Of a stretch of DNA of 64,000 nucleotides, positions 47,711 through 55,555 are shown in pieces (within the stretch, counting starts at the first letter, position 1; the number at the start of each line of letters is the position of its first letter). The notes beneath the pieces were generated by a model, which made no database searches, was not told where the DNA came from, and worked only from the letters and a program-made list of their open reading frames with translations. The position numbers and the translations under genes were made by a program. The stretch lies in contig JBBDJB010000024.1 in assembly GCA_040880125.1 (NCBI GenBank), positions 60,137 to 124,136 on the forward strand. The letters are read 5' to 3'. The DNA comes from JBBDJB01 sp040880125. GTDB lineage: Bacteria; Planctomycetota; Planctomycetia; Pirellulales; JBBDJB01.

Positions 47711-48799
47711 ATGAACTTTTCGATCAACATGAAGCTGACGGTCGCAATCGCCGTGGCCTGCTTCACCGCGGCGGGCGCCGGTTGCACGACGCTGCAGTTC
47801 GACCGCGAGTTTCCGTACATCACGCAAGACAAGGACCGGATCGAGGTTCCGACGAAGGTCGTCGCAATCTGGACGGACGCCGTTTTGCACGCCAATGGCG
47901 AAGTTCCCGAGCGCGGCTTCGGAGGGCGTCTGCACTTCTACGCGCGTAACGACAAGGAGCCGGTGAAGGTCGCCGGCACGCTGGTCGTCTACGGTTTCGA
48001 TGAGGCCAACCGCAACCCGATCGATCCGAAGCCGGACCGCAAGTTCGTGTTTCCGCCGGACGAGCTCGCGAAGCGGATGAGCGAAACCGACGTGGGTCCC
48101 TCCTACAACATCTGGGTCCCCTGGGGCGACGCCCGCGGTGAGCAGAAGGACGTCAGCCTGATCGTCCGGTTCGAGCCGCTCAACGGACCGCTGGTCACCA
48201 GTAGCCAGACGCGGCACCGTCTGCCGGGAACACCGGTTGTCGAGCAGGCGGGTGGGCCGCAGAATACCGTGCCCGCCGCCGCGGCACAGTACGGCGTCTA
48301 CGACGCGGTTCGACAAGCCGGGCACTCGGCTGCCGCTGGACAGAACGAAAGCGGCCAGCCGTCGCCAAACGAGGGACCGCAGATGCGGACCACCACAATC
48401 CAGATCCCGTCGCGGTTTGGATCGAGCCTGGCGACGGCCACGCTGCCGCCTAGCGCCTCGAGCTCCAGGATGTCACCCGCGGCAGCGGTGCCGCAGGGGC
48501 AGCCATCGCAGACGCCTACTGCTCCGGGAACAGGTTCGGAGCAGCCGGCTGCTCATCCTGCTCCGGCTGCGGCGCCGGGAGCGAATCCTCCGGCGGAGGC
48601 TGCATCACCCGCAGTTCATTCTGGATCTGCGACACCCCGGGTTCCAGGGCAACCAATAGTTCGGCCAACGTCCGATCTCGAGGGGTGGCAACATCGCCGC
48701 GTAGGATCGCCGTTCGGCCGTCCAACACCACCTGGGGAACTTCCCCCGAAGTCGTACCCACAGCACGCTGAAGCTGCTCCGTCAACGCCGCCACGTTAG
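47711..48799 (+). CDS. Putative lipoprotein with Pro-rich C-terminus
   Basis: A 362-residue protein starting 55 bases after gspD, with GAGAGGAA about nine bases before the ATG. Signal peptide MNFSINMKLTVAIAVACFTA ends in AAGAGC, a plausible but non-canonical lipobox. Residues 27-185 form a compact conserved-looking domain (FPYITQDKDRIEVPTKVVAI, later YNIWVPWGDARGEQKDVSLI). The rest is Pro/Ala/Ser-rich. Position suggests a secretin-associated lipoprotein or pilotin-like partner of GspD; this is inference. Its last 284 bases overlap the convergent BON-domain gene. Confidence 0.78.
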   Translation: MNFSINMKLTVAIAVACFTAAGAGCTTLQFDREFPYITQDKDRIEVPTKVVAIWTDAVLHANGEVPERGFGGRLHFYARNDKEPVKVAGTLVVYGFDEANRNPIDPKPDRKFVFPPDELAKRMSETDVGPSYNIWVPWGDARGEQKDVSLIVRFEPLNGPLVTSSQTRHRLPGTPVVEQAGGPQNTVPAAAAQYGVYDAVRQAGHSAAAGQNESGQPSPNEGPQMRTTTIQIPSRFGSSLATATLPPSASSSRMSPAAAVPQGQPSQTPTAPGTGSEQPAAHPAPAAAPGANPPAEAASPAVHSGSATPRVPGQPIVRPTSDLEGWQHRRVGSPFGRPTPPGELPPKSYPQHAEAAPSTPPR

Positions 48800-49373
48800 T
48801 TTGAGGGTTGGGTGTGGGATGAGCAAATGCGACCTGAAACACGGGGCGGATCATCACCGTGCCGGTGCCGCGGCCGCCCTGTTGCCGCCCCCCGAACTGC
48901 TGCTGGCCGAATTGCTGCCCGCCCTGTCCGCCGGCACCGCGCCCGCCCATGCCCTGCTGGCCGCGCTGCTGACCGGCGTTGGTGCGGCCGGCTTGACCGA
49001 ACTGCCCGGTTTGACCCGTTTGGCCTTGCTGTCCGCCGCCGAACGTGGCGGCGGTGCTTTGGGCGTTTCGTCCGATGAAATTGTTTGCGTTTTGACCGAC
49101 GCCGCTGGCCGGACCGGTGATGCTAAACCCGGTGGCTCCGGCGCCCGACATTCCGCCACCTGCGCCGCCGGCCCCGACTCCGCCACCTCCGCCCACTCCG
49201 CCGGCCCGGGAAGTGCCGCCGAAGGTGCCGCCGCCGGCTTGGATCGACGTACCCAGCGAGCGCGTGCCGAACATTCCGGTGGACTGCGGCTGCGCCCGCT
49301 GTGCCAAGGCGGTTTCGCCCATCAGACACACAGCGGCAATGCCGGCAAGTAAGAGTCGTCCCCAGTGCCGCAT
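48516..49373 (-). CDS. Exported BON-domain protein
   Basis: A 285-residue secreted protein. The start at 49373 has GAGGAG eight bases upstream and yields the signal peptide MRHWGRLLLAGIAAVCLMGE, cleaved after ALA. A long Gly/Gln-rich low-complexity region (about residues 30-175) precedes a BON-like domain (about 195-260) with VVLDGRTAILRGDVATPRDR and LVALEPGVSQIQNELRV. The C-terminus is Pro/Glu-rich. BON domains often associate with membranes or secretins. It converges on the lipoprotein gene, with a 284-base antisense overlap covering the BON domain itself. Confidence 0.78.
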   Translation of the reverse strand: MRHWGRLLLAGIAAVCLMGETALAQRAQPQSTGMFGTRSLGTSIQAGGGTFGGTSRAGGVGGGGGVGAGGAGGGMSGAGATGFSITGPASGVGQNANNFIGRNAQSTAATFGGGQQGQTGQTGQFGQAGRTNAGQQRGQQGMGGRGAGGQGGQQFGQQQFGGRQQGGRGTGTVMIRPVFQVAFAHPTPNPQTNVAALTEQLQRAVGTTSGEVPQVVLDGRTAILRGDVATPRDRTLAELLVALEPGVSQIQNELRVMQPPPEDSLPAPQPEQDEQPAAPNLFPEQ

Positions 49374-49560
49374 GGCCGTTCTCCTCGATTGGTGGCAGCA
49401 GGCCACGACAAGTTGTCGCGTTCTGCGCGTCGGTCCGATCCGAATTCCAGCGGACATTAGATTAAACGTCGCCCGGGGGCGATAGTTTCGCTTCGGCCGA
49501 AGCCGCGCGAGCGTTCCGTCTCCTGCTAGGCAGTTCATTGTATCGGCCGTTACCACAGGA

Positions 49561-49609
49561 ACCAACGGAGCGATCGTAACCGCCGGCACGACCGGCACTA
49601 CCGTTACAG
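49561..49609 (-). promoter_or_regulatory. Shared upstream element, copy 2 (before the BON-domain gene)
   Basis: On the minus strand it begins CTGTAACGGTAGTGCCGGTC and continues with GGTTACGAT, about 190 bases before the BON-domain ATG. It parallels the element before gspD at 43464-43510. Role unknown; a common regulator site or structured leader are possible. Confidence 0.4.
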
Positions 49610-49760
49610 CTTACACAATCCGCGGCAGCCGCTGTCAACGGGATGTTTACCTCCCAATTGCCCTCTGCCCCCGCGTTTCCGGAGCGAGCGGGAGTTGGTG
49701 GCGTCGTTGGACCAGGCGTTCCCGGTGTGCTGCTCGGTGATAGCGGTTCGTTGGCAGGGC

Positions 49761-49802
49761 CGCCCCACTCTCCCCGGCCCTCTCCCCGAGGGAGAGGGAG
49801 CA
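49761..49802. repeat. Family C palindrome
   Basis: CTCTCCCCGGCCCTCTCCCC with the complement GAGGGAGAGGGAG immediately after. It abuts the 3' end of leuB. Confidence 0.8.
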
Positions 49803-49810
49803 TTTGCGGC

Positions 49811-50896
49811 TCACGTCCCCAAGGCTTCGACCACCAGGTCGCCAACCTCACCGGTGCTGTAGCCCATCTTGCCGGCGGCCTGACTTTTCATCTTTGTGCC
49901 GGTGACCGTTTGAATCGCCTTCAGCACGCGATCGGCCGCCGCCTGATGCCCGGTCTGCTCCAGCAGCATCGACATGGCGCCGATGGCGGCGATGGGATTG
50001 ATTACGCCCTGGCCGGTGTACTTGGGGGCGCTGCCGCCCATCGGCTCGAACATGCTGGTGCCGCCGGGATCGGGATTGATGTTGCCGCCGGCGGCCACGC
50101 CCATCCCGCCCTGCAGAATGGCGGCCAGGTCGGTGATGATGTCGCCGAACATATTGGTCGTGACGATCACGTCGTAGTATTCGGGATTCTTGACCATCCA
50201 CATGCAACAGGCGTCGACGTGGTTGTAGTCCGCCTTCACGTCGGGGTATTCCTTGGCCACTTCCTGGAAGGTACGCCACCACAGATCGTGGCCGATGGTC
50301 AGCACGTTGGTCTTGGCGACCAGCGTGAGCATCTTGCCCTGGGGATTGTTGCGGCGCATCGTGTACTCGAACGCCCAGCGGATGCACCGCTCGCAACCTT
50401 TGCGGGTGTAGATGGCGGTCTGCGTGGCGACCTCGTCGGGCGTGCCCTTTTTAAGAAAGCCGCCCGCCCCACAGTACAGGTCCTCGGTATTCTCGCGGAC
50501 GACGACAAAGTCGATGTCCTCGGGCCGCTTGCCGGCCAGGGGCGTTTCGACGCCGGGGTAGAGCTTCACGGGCCGCAGGTTGATGTACTGGTCGAGCTGG
50601 AAGCGGAGATGCAGCAGGAGGCCCTTTTCGAGCACGCCCGGCGGCACGTCTGGATGACCAACCGCACCGAGATAAATCGCGTCGAACTTGCGCAATTTGG
50701 CGACGGCGCCTTCGGGCAGCACTTCGCCCGTGCTCAGATAGCGCTGGCCGCCGTAGTCGAAGTGGGCCAGCTCGTAGCGAATGCGCTCCAGCTTGCTGAC
50801 GGCCTCCAGCACCTTCAGACCTTCGGCGGCAACCTCCGGGCCGGTGCCGTCACCGCCGATCACCGCGATGCGCGTCGTGGATGATGCGTTACTCAA
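49811..50896 (-). CDS. leuB: 3-isopropylmalate dehydrogenase
   Basis: A 361-residue NAD-dependent oxidative decarboxylase, third step of leucine synthesis, in the isocitrate/isopropylmalate dehydrogenase family. Landmarks: the nucleotide-binding start IAVIGGDGTGPEV, the substrate region VVVRENTEDLYCGAGGFLKK, the metal-binding aspartates in TTNMFGDIITDLAAILQGG, and the adenine-binding FEPMGGSAPKYTGQG segment. Length is normal. Tartrate dehydrogenase is a related alternative, but leuA is encoded 7 kb away. It stands alone between two palindrome-bearing gaps. Confidence 0.87.
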   Translation of the reverse strand: MSNASSTTRIAVIGGDGTGPEVAAEGLKVLEAVSKLERIRYELAHFDYGGQRYLSTGEVLPEGAVAKLRKFDAIYLGAVGHPDVPPGVLEKGLLLHLRFQLDQYINLRPVKLYPGVETPLAGKRPEDIDFVVVRENTEDLYCGAGGFLKKGTPDEVATQTAIYTRKGCERCIRWAFEYTMRRNNPQGKMLTLVAKTNVLTIGHDLWWRTFQEVAKEYPDVKADYNHVDACCMWMVKNPEYYDVIVTTNMFGDIITDLAAILQGGMGVAAGGNINPDPGGTSMFEPMGGSAPKYTGQGVINPIAAIGAMSMLLEQTGHQAAADRVLKAIQTVTGTKMKSQAAGKMGYSTGEVGDLVVEALGT

Positions 50897-51091
50897 GGTC
50901 GTCCGTCCCTATCGTTTAGTCTGGGGAAAGCGGCGATTCTAGCAGGGGCCGCGCGTAGTCACAAGTTGCCGATGCACCGGTGAGTACAGCGGGTCGACGT
51001 TGCAAAAGTGCTGAAGTGATTTGCGAAGCGCTGGGTTGAAAAGTGCTGGCGGAGCGACAAAGCCGGTGAAGTCGTGCAAACTGTTTTCGCT

Positions 51092-51826
51092 TCACGGGCG
51101 GGAAGTCGCGAGCCGAGTCCGCTGAAGATTCGCGAATTCGGCTACGGTAGCAAATGCAACCGGTGGTACAGACATTCCTGTCTGTACTTGTCGCTGTAAT
51201 GAGAATTCACATGTGTCGAGGGTCGGCTGAACTGTCACCAGTCGAGCTACGCCCTCTCCCCGGCGCTCTCCCGACGGGAGAGGGAGACGTCCTCGATTCG
51301 CTTGGGGCTCGGGTACGCCAGACCAGATACCGCGCCGGGCGTCTCGCGCTTCCTGCTCCGCCTCGCGGAAACGCCGCTTCATCGTGTCGGAGTAGCGATA
51401 CTCCAGCCGCGCCCGGGCCAGGCCGGCGCGCAATAACTCCTCATTGAGCATTCGCTCGCCCTTGTACACGTAGGCCAGAAATCGGCCGTAGCGGTCCTTA
51501 CGCTCCAGATCGAATCGCAGCCGCACGCTGCCATCGCCGATGAACTCGCGGGTGAAGTCGCTCGACTCCGGACCCCACGGTTCGACCGGATGGTTCGGTT
51601 GGACCGTCTCGGGCGTGTCGACCCCCTGCAGACGTACGCGGGCCTTGTTGGTTAACAGCAGAGTATCGCCGTCAACGACGCGCTCGACGGTGTGCATGCC
51701 CTCGGACAGCGCTGCCGGGGCCGGCGCCTGCTGGGCCTCCTGCCAGGCGCGGAGAATCGCCAACAAGACGATCAACAAGACCACGGCCGTCGAGACAGTG
51801 GGACGGCGACGGTAACGCCGGCTCAT
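51092..51826 (-). CDS. Membrane-anchored thermonuclease-like (SNase) protein with repeat-encoded tail
   Basis: A 244-residue protein. An N-terminal signal anchor (about residues 12-27) is followed by the SNase fold (about 43-172) with VERVVDGDTLLL, VRLQGVDTPETVQ, the catalytic-region ERKDRYGRFLAYVY and RRFREAEQEARDARRGIWSG. Residues from about 179 to the end are encoded by palindromes of families C, D and A (LPLPSGERRGEG, VQTGMSVPP), so the original stop codon has evidently been lost or displaced. The start overlaps the stop of a small upstream frame (ATGA). Confidence 0.85.
   Translation of the reverse strand: MSRRYRRRPTVSTAVVLLIVLLAILRAWQEAQQAPAPAALSEGMHTVERVVDGDTLLLTNKARVRLQGVDTPETVQPNHPVEPWGPESSDFTREFIGDGSVRLRFDLERKDRYGRFLAYVYKGERMLNEELLRAGLARARLEYRYSDTMKRRFREAEQEARDARRGIWSGVPEPQANRGRLPLPSGERRGEGVARLVTVQPTLDTCEFSLQRQVQTGMSVPPVAFATVAEFANLQRTRLATSRP
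51104..51288. repeat. Palindrome cluster, families D, A, D, C
   Basis: D-like element at about 51104-51146, family A (GGTGGTACAGACATTCCTGT from 51162), D-like at 51226-51250 (GGCTGAACTGTCACCAGTCG), and C at 51250-51288 (CCCTCTCCCCGGCGCTCTCC, then GGGAGAGGGAG). All lie within the translated C-terminus of the thermonuclease gene. Confidence 0.75.
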
Positions 51827-52005
51827 CGTCGGACCGCCTCCACCGATTCCAGCGCCGCGGTTGCTGCCTCAGCGGCGATTGCAAAATACTTCAGGCATCT
51901 CGCGTCAGCCGGAGTCGCTGCGCCAATTACTTCCGCATTCCGAGGCAGTCCCATGTTTTCAACAGGTTGTCCGAGCACCTGCCCGGTGTCGCCGCGCCCA
52001 GTCAT
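51823..52005 (-). CDS. Possible small protein upstream of and overlapping the thermonuclease gene
   Basis: A frame of 60 codons (or 43 from an internal methionine), ending in LKYFAIAAEAATAALESVEA plus VRR. Its TGA overlaps the thermonuclease ATG, the arrangement used for translational coupling in this genome. The composition is protein-like, but there is no ribosome binding site and no recognised family, so it may be chance. Confidence 0.3.
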   Translation of the reverse strand: MTGRGDTGQVLGQPVENMGLPRNAEVIGAATPADARCLKYFAIAAEAATAALESVEAVRR

Positions 52006-52077
52006 GGCAACGGTACGACGCCGCGGGAAGTTGTTCTTCTTCCGTGAGAGGGGGCGCGAAGAATCGAACTGGCAAGG

Positions 52078-52383
52078 TCAGTTCTTGCTGAAGTCGAACG
52101 GCTGCGCCACGTTGCGGCCAAAGGGGCGCTGCAAGAAACGCTTGCGGCACTCATCGCACAGGTCGTAGCGGGCCTGTTGATAGACGTCGTCGCCGATCTG
52201 ATCGTTCTGGGCGTCTTCCATCCGCTCCAGAATCTCTTGAATCTCCTGGAGGTGATCGCGGTCGTCGTCCTGGTCGTCTTCCATCGGATCGAACGACGCG
52301 TAGATCTCCATTTTGACGACGTAACGCAGATCGTTTTCAGGATCGAGCGGGCGCCGGCAACCGTCACACGAGTAATGAATCAT
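52078..52383 (-). CDS. Small protein with two CxxC zinc-binding pairs
   Basis: A 101-residue protein. CDGC at residues 6-9 and CDEC at about residues 76-79 could jointly bind a zinc ion. Between them lies an acidic, helical region (MEDDQDDDRDHLQEIQEILE). Length and layout resemble a small zinc-ribbon protein common in Planctomycetes, but I do not recognise a named family. No membrane segment or signal peptide. AAGGA lies about 10 bases before the ATG. Confidence 0.75.
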   Translation of the reverse strand: MIHYSCDGCRRPLDPENDLRYVVKMEIYASFDPMEDDQDDDRDHLQEIQEILERMEDAQNDQIGDDVYQQARYDLCDECRKRFLQRPFGRNVAQPFDFSKN

Positions 52384-53033
52384 GAGGGAGCGTCCTTATC
52401 CGTCCACACTTGCGAAAGCCAAACCGCGCCTGTTGCAACATGCGAGGCATCCAAGCCCGTAGCTTCATCGTAATGACAACGGAAGCGCGGTGGCAACCCA
52501 AACTTTCTTCTTTTTGACAGCGTGCCGGTTAGATGGCAACGCCACCGTTGTCGCCGCCGCGCATCGGCCGGCGTGATGCGCAGGTGACTGTCATGAGCCG
52601 GTCGTTTGCGCTTCGGCGTGCGAAACGAGCCGCCAGAAACGCCACAAGCTGTTACCCCAGTTGGAAGTCGGACGTATGGCCGCCGGCATTTTGCTGCTTG
52701 TCCTGCACGCACGGATTCACTGCGGAGCTTCGCCGGAGGATTCCACCGGAAAAGCCCTGCCGATCCGCGGGCATACGTTACTGGCCGGCTGGCACGTGGT
52801 TTGCCACCGTCACGCCGTCACGCCGTCACGCCGCGCGAGAGTCGGCGCCCAGGGCGTCCGCGGTCGAGTCGGTGAGTTGCATTCGCCGGCCGATTGGCAA
52901 GCGGCGGATGTTGCAGCTAAAATGCATCCGGTGATCGGCTCCAACGGAACTTCTCGGCGGCCAATCGCGGCGGGCGGCCCTCGGCGTCGAGGCCACCGTT
53001 TGGCTATTCGGTACTTCCCAGGCGGAGGCATTC
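52384..53033. other. Intergenic region upstream of the HNH gene
   Basis: No gene is supported in 650 bases. The only structure noticed is an 8-base unit (CGTCACGC) repeated three times in tandem at about 52808-52831. Long frames here read as Arg-rich shadow sequence. Confidence 0.45.
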
Positions 53034-53666
53034 ATGTCGGCGGCAGAGGCAGGCGGCCTAAGCGCGAGCGTACTGGTTTTGAACCGGCAATATATGCCCG
53101 TTCACGTGATCAACGTGCGCCGGGCGTTTGGACTTTTGCTGCGTTCGCTCGCCGAGGTCATCCACATTGAAGACGGTCAGTACGGCAATTACGACTTTGA
53201 CTCCTGGCGCGAGATCAGCGATCTGAAAGCCGAGTTCAAGGACCCGCACGAGGACTGGGTCCGCAGCGTCAATTTCCAGATCCAGGTTCCGCGCGTGATT
53301 CGCCTGTTGTTTTACGACCGAGTGCCGCGGCAGACGGTGCGCCTGAATCGCCGAAATATCTTTGCGCGCGACGGCAACCTTTGCCAGTACTGCGGCAAGC
53401 GCTTCCCCACCAGCGAACTGAGCCTGGACCACGTGCTGCCGCGCAGCCGCGGCGGCGAGACTACCTGGCAGAACATGGTCTGTGCGTGCGTGGCGTGCAA
53501 CGTAAAGAAGGGGGGCCGCACGCCACAAGAAGCCCGGATGAAGCTCTTCCGCAAGCCGGTCCGCCCGAAGCGCAGCCCCGTGCTGGCCATCAAGCTCGGC
53601 AATCCGAAGTACGAAAGCTGGAAAACTTTTCTCGACAACGCCTACTGGTCGGTCGATCTGAAGTGA
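53034..53666 (+). CDS. HNH endonuclease
   Basis: A 210-residue HNH-family protein of the free-standing type common in Planctomycetes and Cyanobacteria. GGCGGAGG lies six bases before the ATG. The N-terminal 100 residues form a conserved domain (LVLNRQYMPVHVINVRRAFG). The nuclease core has the zinc pairs Cys117/Cys120 (CQYCG) and Cys152/Cys155 (CVAC), and the catalytic Asp132-His133 in LSLDHVLPRSRGGETTWQN, with Asn147 and Asn156. No restriction or mobile-element partner is adjacent, so a DNA-repair or housekeeping role is more likely than defence. Confidence 0.9.
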   Translation: MSAAEAGGLSASVLVLNRQYMPVHVINVRRAFGLLLRSLAEVIHIEDGQYGNYDFDSWREISDLKAEFKDPHEDWVRSVNFQIQVPRVIRLLFYDRVPRQTVRLNRRNIFARDGNLCQYCGKRFPTSELSLDHVLPRSRGGETTWQNMVCACVACNVKKGGRTPQEARMKLFRKPVRPKRSPVLAIKLGNPKYESWKTFLDNAYWSVDLK

Positions 53667-53725
53667 CCGAGAGCGCCGGGCGGATTCCAATCGGCCGGGC
53701 CGTCACTCGTGGCACCGACATTTCG

Positions 53726-53823
53726 TAGCTGAAGTCGTGAGAATTCAGATGCGGGCGTGGAAGCGGCTGAACTCTCGCGAGCACGAGCTACCATTCCGGT
53801 GGCCCAGACATATCTGTCTGTGC
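53726..53823. repeat. Palindrome cluster, families D, D, A
   Basis: GTAGCTGAAGTCGTGAGAAT (53726), CGGCTGAACTCTCGCGAGCA (53764, ending GAGCTACC) and a family A variant GTGGCCCAGACATATCTGTC (53799). They lie just after the HNH gene. Confidence 0.75.
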
Positions 53824-53887
53824 GTCGTCGTTTCCCCCACGTTGCGGCCCGCTCCCCGCGTGGGAGAAGAAGATGGCGTGGCGCATA

Positions 53888-53923
53888 GAAAAGCCCGCCG
53901 GGCTCGTCGAAGCCGCGACGGGC
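53888..53923 (-). terminator. Rho-independent terminator after the ferredoxin gene
   Basis: On the minus strand GCCCGTCG pairs with CGGCGGGC (one wobble), with an inner GGCT/AGCC stem, followed by TTTT. It lies 67 bases beyond the ferredoxin stop codon. Confidence 0.75.
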
Positions 53924-53989
53924 GATGTGGATCGTTTCAAGTGCGCCTGCACGGCGCTACCGCAAAAAGCGTCCGCTTCGAGCGACGAC

Positions 53990-54268
53990 CTATTCGTCGA
54001 CCAGGGGCTCTTTCTTCTCGGTGATCACTTCGCACTGCGGCGACATTTCGGCGTTCAATTCGGTGAAAGCCTTCCACTCTTCTGGGACGTTGTCCTCGTG
54101 GAAGATCGCCTCCACCGGGCACTCCGGCACGCAGGCTTCGCAGTCGATGCACTCATCCGGATGGATGTATAGCATCTTCTCGCCCTCGTAGAAGCACTCC
54201 ACCGGGCACACCACCACGCAGTCCGTGTACTTGCAGGCAAAGCACGGCTCGCAAACAACGTGGGTCAT
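53990..54268 (-). CDS. fdxA: 7Fe ferredoxin (FdxA type)
   Basis: A 92-residue electron-transfer protein with one 3Fe-4S and one 4Fe-4S cluster. The pattern matches FdxA: Cys9, Cys17 and Cys50 for the 3Fe cluster, and Cys21, Cys40, Cys43, Cys46 for the 4Fe cluster (KYTDCVVVCPVECFYEGEKM and DECIDCEACVPECPVEAIF). The C-terminal tail is acidic. GGAG lies just upstream of the ATG. It is transcribed away from the sigma factor gene. Confidence 0.95.
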   Translation of the reverse strand: MTHVVCEPCFACKYTDCVVVCPVECFYEGEKMLYIHPDECIDCEACVPECPVEAIFHEDNVPEEWKAFTELNAEMSPQCEVITEKKEPLVDE

Positions 54269-54745
54269 CTCCAGAAATCTCCTTTATCAAGCCGCCTGAG
54301 GCGGCGCCGATCAACCGGGAAACCACCAGCCAGGGAGGAAGCTATTTTTTTGACCCGGATCGGCCGCAGTGAAACACCCCGGCCGATGGCCCGACGAGGG
54401 AACGTCAAGTGCTTACAGGAGCAGCACTTGAATCGTTCCACCCATGTTCCGGCAATCCTAGTACTCGCTTGCACCAGTGTCAAGGCGGCCAATGCCAGCT
54501 TCGCGACGTGGTTTCCCTTGCTCGGCGAGGTGCTTCCACCTAAAATCAAATTACGGCCGGATTTCAACAGCTCAATGCTATTTACACCCATCGACTCCGC
54601 CATTCTTCTGTAGAATCACCGCTCCCGTCGAGGTGTTTTCTCCTTTGGTGCTCATCGCATCGTCCGAGGAGCACTTCATCCGGCGGGCTGGTGCCCCGGT
54701 CGCAGCGGCAGCGCGCCGCCGGCCGCAGGCAAGGGAAAGTGTCTC
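54269..54745. other. Divergent promoter region between the ferredoxin and sigma factor genes
   Basis: No gene or family palindrome was found in 477 bases. A short GCCGCCTGAGGCGGC hairpin lies at about 54285-54302, within the untranslated leader of the ferredoxin transcript. Confidence 0.4.
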
Positions 54746-55324
54746 GTGGCACTCTCGGAAATCGACCGCAAGCTGCTGAAGCGCTGCCTCGCCCATAAGC
54801 CCAGGGCGTGGGAGGATTTTGTCGATCGGTTCATGGGGCTGGTGATTCACGTCATCAACCACACGTCCCAATGCCGGTCGGTGATTCTGTCCTTGGAGGA
54901 TCGCGAGGACCTGGCCGGAGAAGTCTTTCTGGCCATTGTGCATGACGATTTCGCTGTGTTGCGGCACTTCCGCGGCGAGAGCAGCCTGGCGACATATCTG
55001 ACGGTGATCGCCCGTCGCGTAGTGGTGCACACGCTGATGAAGCGCCGCGCCGCGTCACGTCCGCTGGGGGCCATCGCGGAGGAGGCCGTTTCTCATCCGG
55101 GCGAAGTCGAGCAGCGAATGAGCGACCGCGAACAGGTCGAACGCTTGCTCGACGGGCTGCAGGGCACCGAAGCGGCCGTCGTACGGATGTATCACCTGGA
55201 GGGCAAGACGTACCAGGAGATCAGCCACATCGTTGGCATGCCGGAAAACAGCATCGGCCCCACTCTCACCCGCGCCCGCAATAAGATGCGTCGCGCCGGC
55301 GCCGATCACACCGCCACCGGGTGA
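54746..55324 (+). CDS. ECF-like RNA polymerase sigma factor
   Basis: A 192-residue sigma-70 family protein starting with GTG. Region 2 is about residues 15-85 (HKPRAWEDFVDRFMGLVIHV, with SSLATYLTVIARRVVVHTLM as the 2.4-like helix), region 4 about 130-185 (LLDGLQGTEAAVVRMYHLEG, then KTYQEISHIVGMPENSIGPT). No anti-sigma factor gene is adjacent, so its control is unclear. This type is abundant in planctomycete genomes. Confidence 0.88.
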   Translation: MALSEIDRKLLKRCLAHKPRAWEDFVDRFMGLVIHVINHTSQCRSVILSLEDREDLAGEVFLAIVHDDFAVLRHFRGESSLATYLTVIARRVVVHTLMKRRAASRPLGAIAEEAVSHPGEVEQRMSDREQVERLLDGLQGTEAAVVRMYHLEGKTYQEISHIVGMPENSIGPTLTRARNKMRRAGADHTATG

Positions 55325-55357
55325 ACGGTAGTGTTGGGCGGCCGGTTGGTTTGGGGT

Positions 55358-55526
55358 GCCATGGCTGGCTTGCCCAGGCTTGCCCAGCCGTGCCCAGCCG
55401 TGCCACCGGGCGAGGATAGAAAGCTCCCTCTCCCTTTGGGAGAGGGCCGGGGAGAGGGTTTTCTACCCCGCCAGCAGTGGCCATCGCACCCATACCACTA
55501 CGCACAGACAAGAATGTCTGTGCCAC
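55358..55526. repeat. Palindrome cluster, families B (degenerate), C and A
   Basis: A rearranged B element with GCCCAGCCGTGCCCAGCCGT duplication (about 55358-55408), a C element CTCCCTCTCCCTTTGGGAGA (from 55424), and family A CGCACAGACAAGAATGTCTG (from 55501). They fill the gap between two convergent genes and may also act as the transcription stop. Confidence 0.8.
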
Positions 55527-55555
55527 GATGATGACCCGCTTCTGCACGGCGACTA

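Larger units (their letters stand above)
49374..49810. other. Intergenic region upstream of the BON-domain gene
   Basis: No gene is supported. It contains the element at 49561-49609 shared with gspD and a family C palindrome at 49761-49802 beside the leuB stop codon. Confidence 0.5.
53667..53989. other. Intergenic region between the HNH and ferredoxin genes
   Basis: Convergent ends. Holds a D-A palindrome cluster (53726-53823) and a terminator for the ferredoxin gene (53888-53923); no gene. Confidence 0.55.

Noticed and set aside
52040..52080. tRNA-like 3' end (GGGGCGCGAAGAATCGAACT) on the minus strand
   Set aside because: The would-be T stem does not pair and no anticodon arm follows; chance similarity.
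53034..53666. HNH nuclease as part of a defence or homing system
   Set aside because: No restriction, methylase, intron or phage partner nearby; the stand-alone type is a common chromosomal gene.
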